Source of the DNA: CAXMMR01 sp965198995
Lineage (GTDB): Bacteria; Pseudomonadota; Alphaproteobacteria; Acetobacterales; Acetobacteraceae
Direction of reading: 5' to 3'
Assembly (NCBI GenBank): GCA_965198995.1
Contig: CBDAQG010000002.1
Span: forward strand, 310,001 to 374,000
DNA: 64,000 nt
Below, one piece after another: positions 21,604 to 30,542 of this stretch. The notes under the pieces were generated by a model. That model was given only the letters and a program-made list of their open reading frames with translations, did no database searches and was not told the DNA's origin. The number at the start of each line of letters is the position of its first letter. Position 1 is the first letter of the stretch. A program made the position numbers and the translations under genes.

Positions 21604-22530
21604 ATGAGGGTCCACACCGACTGGCGCGACCTGCCGGCGGGCTCGCGCGGGGCCAGCGTCGCGCTCGGCAATTTCGACGGCGTGCATCTGGGGCACGCGG
21701 CGCTGGTGCGGGCGGCGCATGCGGCGCGGCCGGACGCGCCGTTGGCGGTGCTGACCTTCGAGCCGCATCCGCGCGAGCTGTTCCGGCCGTTCGACCCGCC
21801 GTTCCGGCTGAGCCTGCCGGCGGAGCGGGCGGGGGCGCTGGCGGCGCTGGGGGTGGAGGTGATCTACCAGCTCGGGTTTGACGCGGCGTTCTCGCAGCTG
21901 GGCGCCGAGCGCTTCATCGCCGAGGTGCTGGTGGCGGGCTTGGGGGCGCGGCACCTGGCGTGCGGGCCGGATTTCGCGTTCGGGCATCGGCGGGGCGGGG
22001 ATGTGGGCGTGCTGGCGCGGGTGGCGGAGGCGGACGGCATCGGGCTCACAGTGGTGCCGCCGCTGGTGGATTCCGGTGGGCCGCTCTCCTCGACGCGGAT
22101 CCGGCGGCTGCTGCAGGACGGCTATCCGGAGCGGGCGGCGGCGGAGCTCGGGCGGGCGTGGGCGATCCGCGGGGTGGTGCAGCACGGCGACCAGCGCGGC
22201 CGGACGATCGGGTTTCCAACCGCCAACGTGCCGCTCGGGCGGCATCTGGAGCCGCAGCGCGGGGTGTATGCGGTGCGGGTGCAGTTGGCGGACGGGACGG
22301 TGCATGACGGGGTGGCCAATATCGGGCGGCGGCCGACGGTGGGGGATGCGCTGGAGAGCCGGCTCGAGGTGCATCTGTTTGATTATGCGGGGGATCTGTA
22401 CGACCAGGAGGTAGCGGTGGCGCTGCACCACTTCCTGCGCAATGAGCAGCGGTTCGAGAGCTTCGAGGCGCTGAAGCAGCAGATCAGGGTGGATGCGCAG
22501 GCGGCTCGGGACGTGCTTGGGAAGACTTAA
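21604..22530 (+). CDS. ribF: Bifunctional riboflavin kinase/FAD synthetase
   Basis: This 308-residue enzyme makes FMN from riboflavin and ATP and then FAD. The N-terminal FAD synthetase domain has the nucleotidyltransferase motif VALGNFDGVHLGHAALV, the later signature FGHRRGGDV and the SSTRIRRLL element. The C-terminal riboflavin kinase domain starts near residue 190 with GDQRGRTIGFPTANV and includes GVYAVRVQL and VANIGRRPT. Length and domain order are those of the bacterial family. GAGGTGAG precedes the ATG. It is the first member of the conserved ribF-ileS-lspA neighbourhood, interrupted here by a short A/T-rich insert. Confidence 0.95.
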   Translation: MRVHTDWRDLPAGSRGASVALGNFDGVHLGHAALVRAAHAARPDAPLAVLTFEPHPRELFRPFDPPFRLSLPAERAGALAALGVEVIYQLGFDAAFSQLGAERFIAEVLVAGLGARHLACGPDFAFGHRRGGDVGVLARVAEADGIGLTVVPPLVDSGGPLSSTRIRRLLQDGYPERAAAELGRAWAIRGVVQHGDQRGRTIGFPTANVPLGRHLEPQRGVYAVRVQLADGTVHDGVANIGRRPTVGDALESRLEVHLFDYAGDLYDQEVAVALHHFLRNEQRFESFEALKQQIRVDAQAARDVLGKT

Positions 22531-22711
22531 AGCAGGCAGGCGAGGGCTCGCCTCTCGGCTTGACCGCCGAAGGACCTTGGATCTGACTTAACCCTCTGTT
22601 ACAACCTGGAAGAGAGTGGCTTCCCATAGCCACAACTTAATCCGTGTAGAATGCACACTGAACTCTCAAAGGGTTTTATTCCTGCTCCTTAGTTAAATAG
22701 ATCAAGGCTCA

Positions 22712-23011
22712 ATGCAGATGGGCTTATTTTTCACTATCATCGCAGCGATTGTTTTAGCGCCAATCTTCTCTGCATTGCTCTGCATACTTATATTTTTGTG
22801 CAGCGTACCGTTTGTCTTTCTTTGGTTATCAATCAAAGCACTTGCGATGAGTCCAATGCTGATTAGAGAGGCTTGGAGAGACCCTCAACGACTGAGGAAT
22901 GCCAAGGCTTACCGGCAACTGCTAAGAGGTGGCGTTAATCCACTGAGAGCACCGCAAAGGGGCTTGGCTGCGGCAAGAGCCATCACGGCGGGTTCTCATC
23001 CCGAGACCTAA
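22712..23011 (+). CDS. Small membrane protein in an A/T-rich islet
   Basis: This 99-residue protein is not one I recognise. Its N-terminal half is strongly hydrophobic, with one or two helices (GLFFTIIAAIVLAPIFSALL, then CILIFLCSVPFVFLWLSI). The C-terminal half is basic and soluble (REAWRDPQRLRNAKAYRQLL). AAGG lies five bases before the ATG. Codon and base usage are clearly A/T-richer than in the flanking ribF and ileS, which suggests acquisition by transfer into the otherwise conserved pair. It could be orphan host DNA with no retained function. Confidence 0.55.
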   Translation: MQMGLFFTIIAAIVLAPIFSALLCILIFLCSVPFVFLWLSIKALAMSPMLIREAWRDPQRLRNAKAYRQLLRGGVNPLRAPQRGLAAARAITAGSHPET

Positions 23012-23069
23012 TCGTCAACGATTGCTTTTTGCCAGAGCCAAAAAGACTTCCTGCGGGGCACTTTCAAGT

Positions 23070-23125
23070 AGGGGTCTGGGGCCTCACGGCCCCAGCGGGT
23101 CCAGGGCAGAGCCCTGGTCTTGCTT
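23070..23125. repeat. Dispersed repeat family R fragment before ileS
   Basis: Bases read AGGGGTCTGGGGCCTCACGG and then GGGTCCAGGGCAGAGCCCTG, an inverted left module. It lies just before the ileS start and marks the right border of the A/T-rich islet. A smaller trace (GGCGAGGGCTCGCCTC) marks its left side at about 22540. Confidence 0.55.
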
Positions 23126-23158
23126 GACCCTGCCGCCGAGCACTCATTTTATGTCGCC

Positions 23159-25945
23159 ATGAGTGAGCAGACGCGCGACTATCGTGACACCGTGTTCCTG
23201 CCGCGGACCGGGTTTCCGATGCGGGGGGATTTGCCGCAGCGGGAGCCGGCGATGCTGGCGCGTTGGGCGGAGCAGGATTTGGCCGGGCGGCTGGCGGCGG
23301 CGGGGGCGGGGCGGCCGCCGTTCGTGCTGCATGACGGGCCGCCTTATGCCAACGGGCATCTGCATATCGGGCACGCGCTCAACAAGATCCTGAAGGACGT
23401 GATCAACCGTGGCCGGCGGATGGCGGGCTACGACGTGCGGTTCGTGCCGGGTTGGGATTGCCATGGGCTGCCGATCGAGTGGCAGATCGAGGAGCAGTAT
23501 CGCAAGTCGGGGCGGGACAAGGACCAGGTGCCGGTGCTGGCGTTTCGGGCCGAGTGCCGGGCCTGGGCGGGCAAGTGGTTGGAGGTGCAGTCGGCGGAGT
23601 TCCAGCGGCTGGGGGTGCAGGGGGACTGGGCGGGCCGGTATGCGACGATGGATTTCGCCGCCGAGGCGGTGATTGCCGAGGAGATCGGGCGGTTTTTGCT
23701 CAACGGGGCGCTGTATCGTGGCTTGCGGCCGGTGCTGTGGAGCCCGGTGGAGAAGACGGCGCTGGCGGAGGCGGAGGTCGAGTATCACGACCACGTCTCG
23801 ACGACGATCTTCGTGCGGTTCGCGGTGCTGGGCGAGGGGGTGTTTGGCGGCGCCTCGGTGGTGATCTGGACCACCACGCCGTGGACGATCCCGGGCAACC
23901 GGGCGATCGCCTATGGGGCGGCGATCGAGTACGCGGTGGTGCGGGTGGACAGCGTGGCCGAGGGGTCATGGGCGGTGCCGGGGGAGCGGCTGGTGGTGGC
24001 GCTGGCGTTGCTGCCGGCGGTGTGCGCGGCGGCGGGGATTGCGACGCATCACGTGCTGCGGGTTTACCCGGGGACGGCGCTCGAGGGGGTGGTGTGCGCG
24101 CATCCCCTGACGGACCAGGGCTACGCGTTCGACGTGCCGTTGCTGGCGGGGGAGTTCGTCACCACCGAGCAGGGGTCGGGGCTGGTGCATCAGGCGCCGG
24201 CGCATGGCGAGGAGGATTTCGCGCTGACCCGGGCGCATGGCATTGCGGTGCCGGAGACGGTGGGCGATGACGGGCGGTATCTGGCGCACGTGCCGCTGTT
24301 CGCCGGGGTGCATGTCTACCAGGCGGCGGACCCGGTGTGTGCGGCGCTGGTGGCGGCGGGCGGGCTGCTGGCGCGGGGGGTGCTGACGCATTCCTATCCG
24401 CATTCGTGGCGCTCGAAGGCGCCGCTGATCACCCGGGCGACGCCGCAATGGTTCATCCGGATGGACGGGCCGGAGCAGATCCGGGCGCGGGCGCTGGCGG
24501 CGCTGGCGGGGACGCGGTTCGTGCCCGAGGCGGCGCGGCGGCGGATCACCTCGATGGTGGAGGGGCGGCCGGACTGGTGCATCTCGCGCCAGCGCGCCTG
24601 GGGGGTGCCGATTGCGGTGTTCGTCGAGCGGGCGACGGGGGCGGTGCTGCGGGATGCGGCGGTGATGGCGCGGGTGGTCGAGGTGTTTCGCGACGAGGGG
24701 GCGGATGCCTGGTACGCCTCGCCGGCGGCGCGTTTTCTGGGCGAGGGGCGGGATCCGGCGGCGTATGAGCAGGTGATGGACGTGGTCGACGTGTGGTTCG
24801 AGAGCGGCTCGACGCATGCGTTCACGCTGGCGGCGCGCGGGCTGCCGTGGCCGGCGGATTTGTATCTGGAGGGGTCGGACCAGCATCGCGGGTGGTTCCA
24901 GAGCTCGCTGCTGGAGGCGGTGGGGACGCGGGGGGCGGCGCCGTTCCGGGCGATCGTGAGCAACGGGTTCGTGCTCGACGAGCAGGGGCGCAAGATGAGC
25001 AAGTCGCTCGGCAACGTGGTGGCGCCGCAGACGGTGACCGACACGCTGGGGGCGGACATCCTGCGGCTTTGGGTGATGATGGCCGACACGTCGGAGGATT
25101 TGCGCATCGGGCCGGAGATCCTGCGCCAGCAAGGCGAGCTGTATCGTCGGCTGCGCAACACGTTGCGCTGGGTGCTGGGCGGGCTGGAGGGGTTTTCGGC
25201 GGACGAGGTGGTGGCGTATGGCGAGCTGCCGGCGCTGGAGCGCTGGGTGCTGCACCGGCTGGCCGAGCTCGGGGCGCGGGTGGCGGCGGCGGTGGCGAGC
25301 CACGACTGGATCGGCGTGTATCCGGAGCTGCATGCGTTCTGCGCCGCCGATTTGTCGGCGTTCTACTTCGACGTGCGCAAGGATGCGCTGTACTGCGACG
25401 GGCCGGGCAGCCCGACGCGGCGGGCGGTGCGCAGCGTGCTCGACGTGCTGCACCGGTGTCTCGCGACGTGGCTGGCGCCGGTGCTGTGCTTTACCGCCGA
25501 GGAGGCGTGGCAGGCGCGGTTCGGCGACGGGCAGAGCGTGCATGAGCAGGGTTTCGTCGAGCTGCCGGACGAGTGGCGGGATGCCGGGCTGGCGGCCGAC
25601 TGGGCGCTGATCCTGGCGGCGCTGCCGGAGATCACGGTGCCGCTGGAGGGCTTGCGGCGGGACAAGCGCATCGGCTCGTCGCTGCAGGCGCAGGTCGGGC
25701 TGACGGGGGCGGCGGTGTGGAGCTTGCTCGATGCGGCGCAGTGGGCGGAGCTGGCGATCGTCTCGCAGGTGACGCTGCGGCCCGATGCTGAGGCGGTCAC
25801 CGTCGAGCCGGCGGTGGGCGCGAAATGCGCGCGGTGCTGGAAGGTGCTGGAGGAGGTGGGGGAGGATGCGCGGCATCCGCAGCTCTGCCGGCGCTGCGTC
25901 GCGGTGGTGCAGAGCGGCGTCACCTATCGGGCGGCGGCGGCGTGA
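23159..25945 (+). CDS. ileS: Isoleucyl-tRNA synthetase
   Basis: This 928-residue class I aminoacyl-tRNA synthetase charges tRNA-Ile. The HIGH motif occurs as PYANGHLHIGHALNK near residue 60 and the KMSKS loop as GRKMSKSLGN near residue 605. The inserted editing domain includes TTTPWTIPGN. The C-terminal zinc-binding segment CARCWKVLEEVGEDARHPQL, followed by CRRC, is intact. The ATG at 23159 starts MSEQTRDYRDTVFLPRTGFP, the usual N-terminus; the frame further upstream runs into a repeat. It is followed by lspA. Confidence 0.96.
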   Translation: MSEQTRDYRDTVFLPRTGFPMRGDLPQREPAMLARWAEQDLAGRLAAAGAGRPPFVLHDGPPYANGHLHIGHALNKILKDVINRGRRMAGYDVRFVPGWDCHGLPIEWQIEEQYRKSGRDKDQVPVLAFRAECRAWAGKWLEVQSAEFQRLGVQGDWAGRYATMDFAAEAVIAEEIGRFLLNGALYRGLRPVLWSPVEKTALAEAEVEYHDHVSTTIFVRFAVLGEGVFGGASVVIWTTTPWTIPGNRAIAYGAAIEYAVVRVDSVAEGSWAVPGERLVVALALLPAVCAAAGIATHHVLRVYPGTALEGVVCAHPLTDQGYAFDVPLLAGEFVTTEQGSGLVHQAPAHGEEDFALTRAHGIAVPETVGDDGRYLAHVPLFAGVHVYQAADPVCAALVAAGGLLARGVLTHSYPHSWRSKAPLITRATPQWFIRMDGPEQIRARALAALAGTRFVPEAARRRITSMVEGRPDWCISRQRAWGVPIAVFVERATGAVLRDAAVMARVVEVFRDEGADAWYASPAARFLGEGRDPAAYEQVMDVVDVWFESGSTHAFTLAARGLPWPADLYLEGSDQHRGWFQSSLLEAVGTRGAAPFRAIVSNGFVLDEQGRKMSKSLGNVVAPQTVTDTLGADILRLWVMMADTSEDLRIGPEILRQQGELYRRLRNTLRWVLGGLEGFSADEVVAYGELPALERWVLHRLAELGARVAAAVASHDWIGVYPELHAFCAADLSAFYFDVRKDALYCDGPGSPTRRAVRSVLDVLHRCLATWLAPVLCFTAEEAWQARFGDGQSVHEQGFVELPDEWRDAGLAADWALILAALPEITVPLEGLRRDKRIGSSLQAQVGLTGAAVWSLLDAAQWAELAIVSQVTLRPDAEAVTVEPAVGAKCARCWKVLEEVGEDARHPQLCRRCVAVVQSGVTYRAAAA

Positions 25946-25955
25946 GGCGCGCGCC

Positions 25956-26011
25956 ATGAGGCGGCGGCGATGAGGCGGGCTTGATGAGGTGGGCTCGATG
26001 AGGCGGGCGTG
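25956..26011 (+). repeat. 14-base tandem repeat x4 at the lspA start
   Basis: Four units begin at 25956, 25970, 25984 and 25998, each ATGAGGYGG followed by a variable tail. Every unit has an ATG, and because 14 is not a multiple of three these fall in different frames. The GAGG within each copy can serve as ribosome-binding site for the next ATG. Only the last ATG opens the lspA frame. Confidence 0.75.
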
Positions 26012-26522
26012 GCCGGGGCTGGTGGCGGCGGTGGTGGTGTTCATCGCCGACCAGGCGAGCAAGTACTGGGTGCTGCACGGGCTCGATTTGCCGCGTCTGG
26101 GGTCGGTGGCGGTGCTGCCGGTGCTGAACTTCACCCTGGTGTGGAACCAGGGGATCACCTTCGGGCTGCTGCAGTCCGGCGGCGGGTTCGGCGCGGTGGT
26201 GCTGGCGGCGCTGGCGTGCGCGGTGGTGGTGGGGCTGGGGCTGTGGCTGCGGCGGGCGGAGACCAGGCTGGTGGCGACCGCGATCGGGGCGATCGGCGGC
26301 GGCGCGCTCGGCAACGTCGCCGACCGGTGCCGCTACGGCGCGGTGGTGGACTTCATCCACGCGCATCTGGCGGGGCACTCGTTCTACGTCTTCAACGTCG
26401 GCGACGCGGCGATCTGCTGCGGCGTCGCGGCGCTGCTGCTTGACGGCGCGCGGCCGCGTGGGCGCCTGCCGGGACAGAGCGGGGCGCCGGACGGCTTGCG
26501 GGCGGACGAGCCGCCGGGCTAG
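25998..26522 (+). CDS. lspA: Lipoprotein signal peptidase (signal peptidase II)
   Basis: This 174-residue aspartic membrane peptidase removes signal peptides from prolipoproteins. It has four membrane helices. The two catalytic aspartates lie in the conserved GGALGNVADR and FYVFNVGDAAI. The N-terminal FIADQASKYWV is also typical. The ATG at 25998 is the last of four in a 14-base tandem repeat, and it is the only one from which the frame remains open. The next gene encodes a lipoprotein, a possible substrate. Confidence 0.94.
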   Translation: MRRAWPGLVAAVVVFIADQASKYWVLHGLDLPRLGSVAVLPVLNFTLVWNQGITFGLLQSGGGFGAVVLAALACAVVVGLGLWLRRAETRLVATAIGAIGGGALGNVADRCRYGAVVDFIHAHLAGHSFYVFNVGDAAICCGVAALLLDGARPRGRLPGQSGAPDGLRADEPPG

Positions 26523-26531
26523 GAGACGGGG

Positions 26532-27119
26532 ATGAACCGCGTCCGCACGATCTTTGATCGCCCCGTCCTGGGTCGTCTTGCGATTGCCGCCGGCCTGCTG
26601 GCGCCGCTGTCGCTGGGCGGCTGCACCGGCGACCAGATGACGCGCGCCTTTGGCCTCAGCCGGCAGTCGCCGGACGAATTCACCGTCACCACGCGGGCGC
26701 CGCTGTCGATCCCGCCGGACTTCTCGCTGCCGCCGCCGAGCCCGGGCGCGGCGCGGCCGCAGGAGGTCTCGAGCCAGTCGGCGGCCGAGGCGGCGCTGGC
26801 GCCGCAGACGGCACTCGGCGGCACCGTAGGCGCCGACAGCCCGGGCCAGGACGCGCTGGTGCGCCAGGCCGGGCCGGGCGCGCCGAGCGGGATCCGCCAC
26901 CAGGTGGACCAGGAGGTCGGGCTGGACCGGCCGCGCCAGGGCTTCGCCGACGCGCTGCTGTTCTGGCAGCCGGCGCCGCCGAGCGGCACCGCGCTCGACC
27001 CGGTGGGCGAGAGCCAGCGGCTGCGCCGCGACGCCGCGCTGGGGCAGAGCCCGCTGGCCGGCACCACGCCGATCATCCAGACGACGGCGCCGAAGAGCGG
27101 CTTCCTCGGCATCTTCTGA
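26532..27119 (+). CDS. DUF3035 lipoprotein
   Basis: This 195-residue lipoprotein has a lipobox LSLGGC at the end of the signal peptide, with the lipidated cysteine near residue 31. The mature part contains DEFTVTTRAPLSIPPDFSLP and RPQE, diagnostic of the alphaproteobacterial DUF3035 family. The function is unknown; an envelope or outer-membrane assembly role has been suspected from its neighbours. It starts 9 bases after lspA, in the same operon. Confidence 0.87.
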   Translation: MNRVRTIFDRPVLGRLAIAAGLLAPLSLGGCTGDQMTRAFGLSRQSPDEFTVTTRAPLSIPPDFSLPPPSPGAARPQEVSSQSAAEAALAPQTALGGTVGADSPGQDALVRQAGPGAPSGIRHQVDQEVGLDRPRQGFADALLFWQPAPPSGTALDPVGESQRLRRDAALGQSPLAGTTPIIQTTAPKSGFLGIF

Positions 27120-27169
27120 GAGCCCGTCCGACAATGCGGCCAGGGTGGCGCTGCTGCGGCAGCGGACCC

Positions 27170-27267
27170 AGAGCGGCGTGACCAGAGCGGCGTGACTAGA
27201 GCGGCGCGACTAGGGCGGCGCGACTTGGGCGGCGCGACTTGGGCGGCGCACCTGGGACGGCGCTGCT
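27170..27267. repeat. 14-base tandem repeat x7 upstream of mutL
   Basis: Seven consecutive units of 14 bases run from 27170, with the pattern AGAGCGGCGTGACY drifting gradually to TGGGCGGCGCGACT and GGGACGGCGCTGCT. The array fills the central part of the 290-base gap between the DUF3035 gene and mutL. No gene or clear hairpin accompanies it. The remaining gap holds no feature I can name. Confidence 0.8.
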
Positions 27268-27407
27268 CCAGTCCGGGTCTTGATCGGCGGGCCAGCGGGC
27301 CAGCGCTGGTGCAGTCTGGGACGGGCTCCAGGTCGGGGCTGTCGGCAGGGCATCCGACGGTGGCTGCGGCGTCGGCACGCGGGTTCGGCGCTGTGCTATA
27401 AGACGGC

Positions 27408-29156
27408 ATGCCGATCGAACTGCTCAGCGACGCGCTGATCAACCGCATCGCCGCCGGCGAGGTGATCGAGCGGCCGGCGGCGGTGGTCAAGGAGCTGGCG
27501 GAGAACGCGCTTGACGCGGGGGCGCGGCGGCTCGAGGTGGCGATCGAGGGCGGCGGGGTCGAGCGCATCGAGGTCGTCGATGACGGCTGCGGCATGGCGG
27601 CCGAGGAGCTGGCGCTGGCGGTGCGGCGGCACTGCACCTCCAAGCTCGCCGACCCGGAGCTGGTGCGGATCACGACGCTGGGGTTTCGCGGCGAGGCGCT
27701 GCCGTCGATCGGCGCGGCGGCTCGGCTGGCGATCGTCTCGCGCACCGCCGGCGCGGCGCATGCCAGCCGGATCGCCGTCGATGGCGGGGTGGTGCGGCCG
27801 GTCGCACCCGCGGCCGGACGCCCGGGCACGCGCGTGACCGTCGAGCAGCTGTTCTTCGCCACGCCGGCGCGGCGCAAGTTCCTGAAGTCGGTCCGGGTCG
27901 AGGCGGAGCAGTGCGAGCTGGCGCTGCGGCGGCTGGCGCTGGCGGCCCCGGCGGTCAGCGTGCGGCTGGTGAGCGACGGCCGGGTGGTGCTCGACCTGCC
28001 GGCGCAGGACCGGCACGCCCGGGTGGCGGCGCTGCTCGGGGCCGCGGCGGCCGAGGCGATGCTGGCGGTCGAGGAGCGGCGCGGCGACTATCGGCTGAGC
28101 GGCTATGCGGTGTCGCCGCTGGTGAGCCGGGCGAGCCCGGCCGGCCAGGGGCTGGTGGTGAACGGCCGGCCGGTGGCCGACCCGGTGCTGCGGGTGGCGG
28201 TCCGGGTCGCCTATCGCGAGGTGATCGCCGCCGGGCGCCACCCGATGGTGGCGCTGTGGCTCGACCTGCCGGCCGACGCGCTCGACGTCAACGTGCATCC
28301 GGCGAAGACCGAGCTGCGGTTTCGCGACCCCGAGCCGGTGCGCGGGCTGGTGATCGGCGGGCTGAAGCGGGCGCTGGCGGGCGGCGCCGGGGTGGCGGCC
28401 CGGGTGGCGTTGCCGCCGCGTCGGCCGGCGCGGGCCTCGGTTGGCGGTTGGCGCGGCGGTGGTCAGGATTCGGGCTACGCGTTCGCCGAGGCGCAGCTGC
28501 CGCTTGACGGTGCGCCGGCGGCGCGGGTGGCGACGCCGACCTGGCAGCCTGGCGGGGAGGTGATCGAGGCGCAGCACCCGCTGGGCGCGGCGGTGGCGCA
28601 GGTGTTGGACACCTACGTGATCGCGGTGGCCGGGGATGGCGGGCTGGTGCTGGTCGACCAGCACGCCGCGCATGAGCGGCTGACGCATGAGGCGCTGCGC
28701 CAGCAGCATCTGGACGGTGGCGTCGCGGCGCAGCCGCTGCTGATCCCGGCGGTGGTCGATCTGGCGGCGGCCGACGCGGCGCGGATCGTCGGCGCGGCGG
28801 CGATGCTGGGGCGGCTCGGGCTGGAGGTGGAGGCGTTCGGGCCGGGGGCGGTGCTGGTGCGGGCGCTGCCGGCGCTGCTCGGGGCGCCGGAGCCGGGGCC
28901 GCTGCTGCGCGACCTGGCCGACGAGCTCGCCGAGGCCGGCGAGGCGGTGGCGTTGGCCGCACGGCTCGACGCCGCGATCGCCCGGCTGGCCTGCCACGGC
29001 TCGGTGCGGGCCGGGCGGCGGCTGACCGCGGCCGAGATGAACGCGCTGCTGCGGCAGATGGAGCGGACGCCGCGGGCGGCGACCTGCAGCCATGGCCGGC
29101 CGACGTTTTTGAAGCTCAGCCGGGCGGAGATCGAGGCGATGTTCGGGCGGCGGTGA
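27408..29156 (+). CDS. mutL: DNA mismatch repair protein MutL
   Basis: This 582-residue protein has an N-terminal GHKL ATPase domain with LINRIAAGEVIERPAAVVKE, ENALDAGA, DDGCGM and TLGFRGEALPSI. The C-terminal domain carries the endonuclease motif DQHAAHERLTHE, matching DQHA-x2-E-x4-E, together with ACHGSVRAG and CSHGRPT. It is therefore the nicking type of MutL found in organisms without MutH. A linker of about 60 residues joins the halves. It acts in post-replicative mismatch repair with MutS, which is not in the window. Confidence 0.95.
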   Translation: MPIELLSDALINRIAAGEVIERPAAVVKELAENALDAGARRLEVAIEGGGVERIEVVDDGCGMAAEELALAVRRHCTSKLADPELVRITTLGFRGEALPSIGAAARLAIVSRTAGAAHASRIAVDGGVVRPVAPAAGRPGTRVTVEQLFFATPARRKFLKSVRVEAEQCELALRRLALAAPAVSVRLVSDGRVVLDLPAQDRHARVAALLGAAAAEAMLAVEERRGDYRLSGYAVSPLVSRASPAGQGLVVNGRPVADPVLRVAVRVAYREVIAAGRHPMVALWLDLPADALDVNVHPAKTELRFRDPEPVRGLVIGGLKRALAGGAGVAARVALPPRRPARASVGGWRGGGQDSGYAFAEAQLPLDGAPAARVATPTWQPGGEVIEAQHPLGAAVAQVLDTYVIAVAGDGGLVLVDQHAAHERLTHEALRQQHLDGGVAAQPLLIPAVVDLAAADAARIVGAAAMLGRLGLEVEAFGPGAVLVRALPALLGAPEPGPLLRDLADELAEAGEAVALAARLDAAIARLACHGSVRAGRRLTAAEMNALLRQMERTPRAATCSHGRPTFLKLSRAEIEAMFGRR

Positions 29157-29160
29157 AGGG

Positions 29161-29275
29161 AGCGGTTCTTTGCAAAAAAGAACCAAAAAACTTTTGCTCG
29201 TTTGGGCTGTGGCGGGGCCGGTGTAGACGTCTGAGATAGAGGTTTTTACCTGCTTTAAAAAAAGCAGCGCTTGCT
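29161..29275. repeat. Family T hairpin pair, copy 2 (right half diverged)
   Basis: The left hairpin is GGTTCTTTGCAAAAAAGAACC with AAAAAACTTTT after it. The right one has changed to CTGCTTTAAAAAAAGCAG, yet its stem still pairs. It lies between the mutL stop and the amidohydrolase gene. Confidence 0.65.
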
Positions 29276-29287
29276 TCGGGAGTCTGC

Positions 29288-30463
29288 ATGCCGATCATCA
29301 ACCGCATCGCCGCCTTTCACGACGAGATGACCGCCTGGCGGCGGGACCTGCATGCGCATCCCGAGATCGGCCTGACCGAGCATCGCACCGCGGCGGTGAT
29401 CGCCGAGCGGCTGCGCGGTTTTGGCGTCGACGAGGTGATCACCGGGCTGGCCGGCACCGGCGTGGTCGGCGTGATCCGGGGGCGTGCGGGCGAGGCTTCG
29501 ATCGGGCTGCGCGCCGACATCGACGCGCTGCCGATCGAGGAGGCGAGCGGGGTGGCGTACGCCTCCGGCACGCCGGGGGTGATGCATGCCTGCGGCCATG
29601 ACGGGCACACCGCCATGCTGCTCGGCGCGGCGCGGCACCTGGCGGAGACGCGCGGGTTCGCCGGCACCGTCTACGTGATCTTCCAGCCGGCGGAGGAGAA
29701 TGCCGGCGGGGCGCGGATCATGATCGAGGACGGGCTGTTCGAGCGCTGCCCGATGGACCGCGTGTTCGGGCTGCACAACTGGCCGAGCCTGCCGGCCGGC
29801 ACCATCGCCTGGCGCGAGGGGCCGGTGATGGCGGCGGTCGGCGTGATCGACATCACGATCACCGGGCGGGGCGCGCATGGCGCCAAGCCGCAGGAGGGGG
29901 TGGACCCGATTTTGGCCGCCGCCCACGTCGTCACCGCGCTGCAGTCGCTGGTCTCGCGCGGGCTCGATCCGATGGCCTCCGGGGTGGTGACGATCGGCGC
30001 CATCCATGCCGGGGTGGCGGAGAACGTGATCCCCGAGCGGGTGGCGATGCGCGGCACGGCGCGCTGGTTCGCGCCGGAGGTTGGCGACCAGCTGGAGGCG
30101 GGGGTGCGGCGGGTTGCCGAGGGCGTGGCCACCGGGCTCGGGGCGAGTGCCACGGTGCGGTTCGAGCGCACCTACCCGGTGACGGTGAACGACGCGGCGG
30201 CGACCGGGCTGGCGCGGCGGGCGGCGGCCGGCGTGGTCGGGCCGGCGCGGGTGGTCGAGCTGGCGGCGCCGAGCATGGGGGCGGAGGATTTCGCCTACAT
30301 GCTGCAGCGCTGCGCGGGCAGCTACGTGATGCTCGGCTCGGGGCGGAGCGAGCACGATCCGGGGCTGCATCACCCGGCCTACGACTTCAACGACGCGGTG
30401 TTGCCGGTGGGCGCGTCGTATTGGGTGGGGCTGGTGGAGACGTTGCTGGGCGAGGGCGCGTGA
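29288..30463 (+). CDS. M20D-family amidohydrolase (hippurate hydrolase-like)
   Basis: This 391-residue metal-dependent amidohydrolase of the HipO/IAA-amino acid hydrolase group has metal ligands visible in HACGHDGHTAM near residue 100 and PAEENAGGA near 137, with others in GLHNWP and the C-terminal MGAEDFAYML. A dimerisation lid insert occupies about residues 180-290. It cleaves N-acyl amino acids or related amides in the cytoplasm; the natural substrate is unassigned. The frame starts shortly after a family T hairpin repeat. Confidence 0.9.
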   Translation: MPIINRIAAFHDEMTAWRRDLHAHPEIGLTEHRTAAVIAERLRGFGVDEVITGLAGTGVVGVIRGRAGEASIGLRADIDALPIEEASGVAYASGTPGVMHACGHDGHTAMLLGAARHLAETRGFAGTVYVIFQPAEENAGGARIMIEDGLFERCPMDRVFGLHNWPSLPAGTIAWREGPVMAAVGVIDITITGRGAHGAKPQEGVDPILAAAHVVTALQSLVSRGLDPMASGVVTIGAIHAGVAENVIPERVAMRGTARWFAPEVGDQLEAGVRRVAEGVATGLGASATVRFERTYPVTVNDAAATGLARRAAAGVVGPARVVELAAPSMGAEDFAYMLQRCAGSYVMLGSGRSEHDPGLHHPAYDFNDAVLPVGASYWVGLVETLLGEGA

Positions 30464-30542
30464 CCCGGGGTGGCGGCGATCTTGCCAAGGTTTGACGCGC
30501 ACTCGAAGGCGGAGGCCGGCCCGGGCGGCCGGGGCGCGTTGA

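Noticed and set aside
23966..26314. Long minus-strand frame of 782 codons
   Set aside because: It lies antisense to ileS and lspA and consists of Arg/Pro/His-rich shadow sequence.
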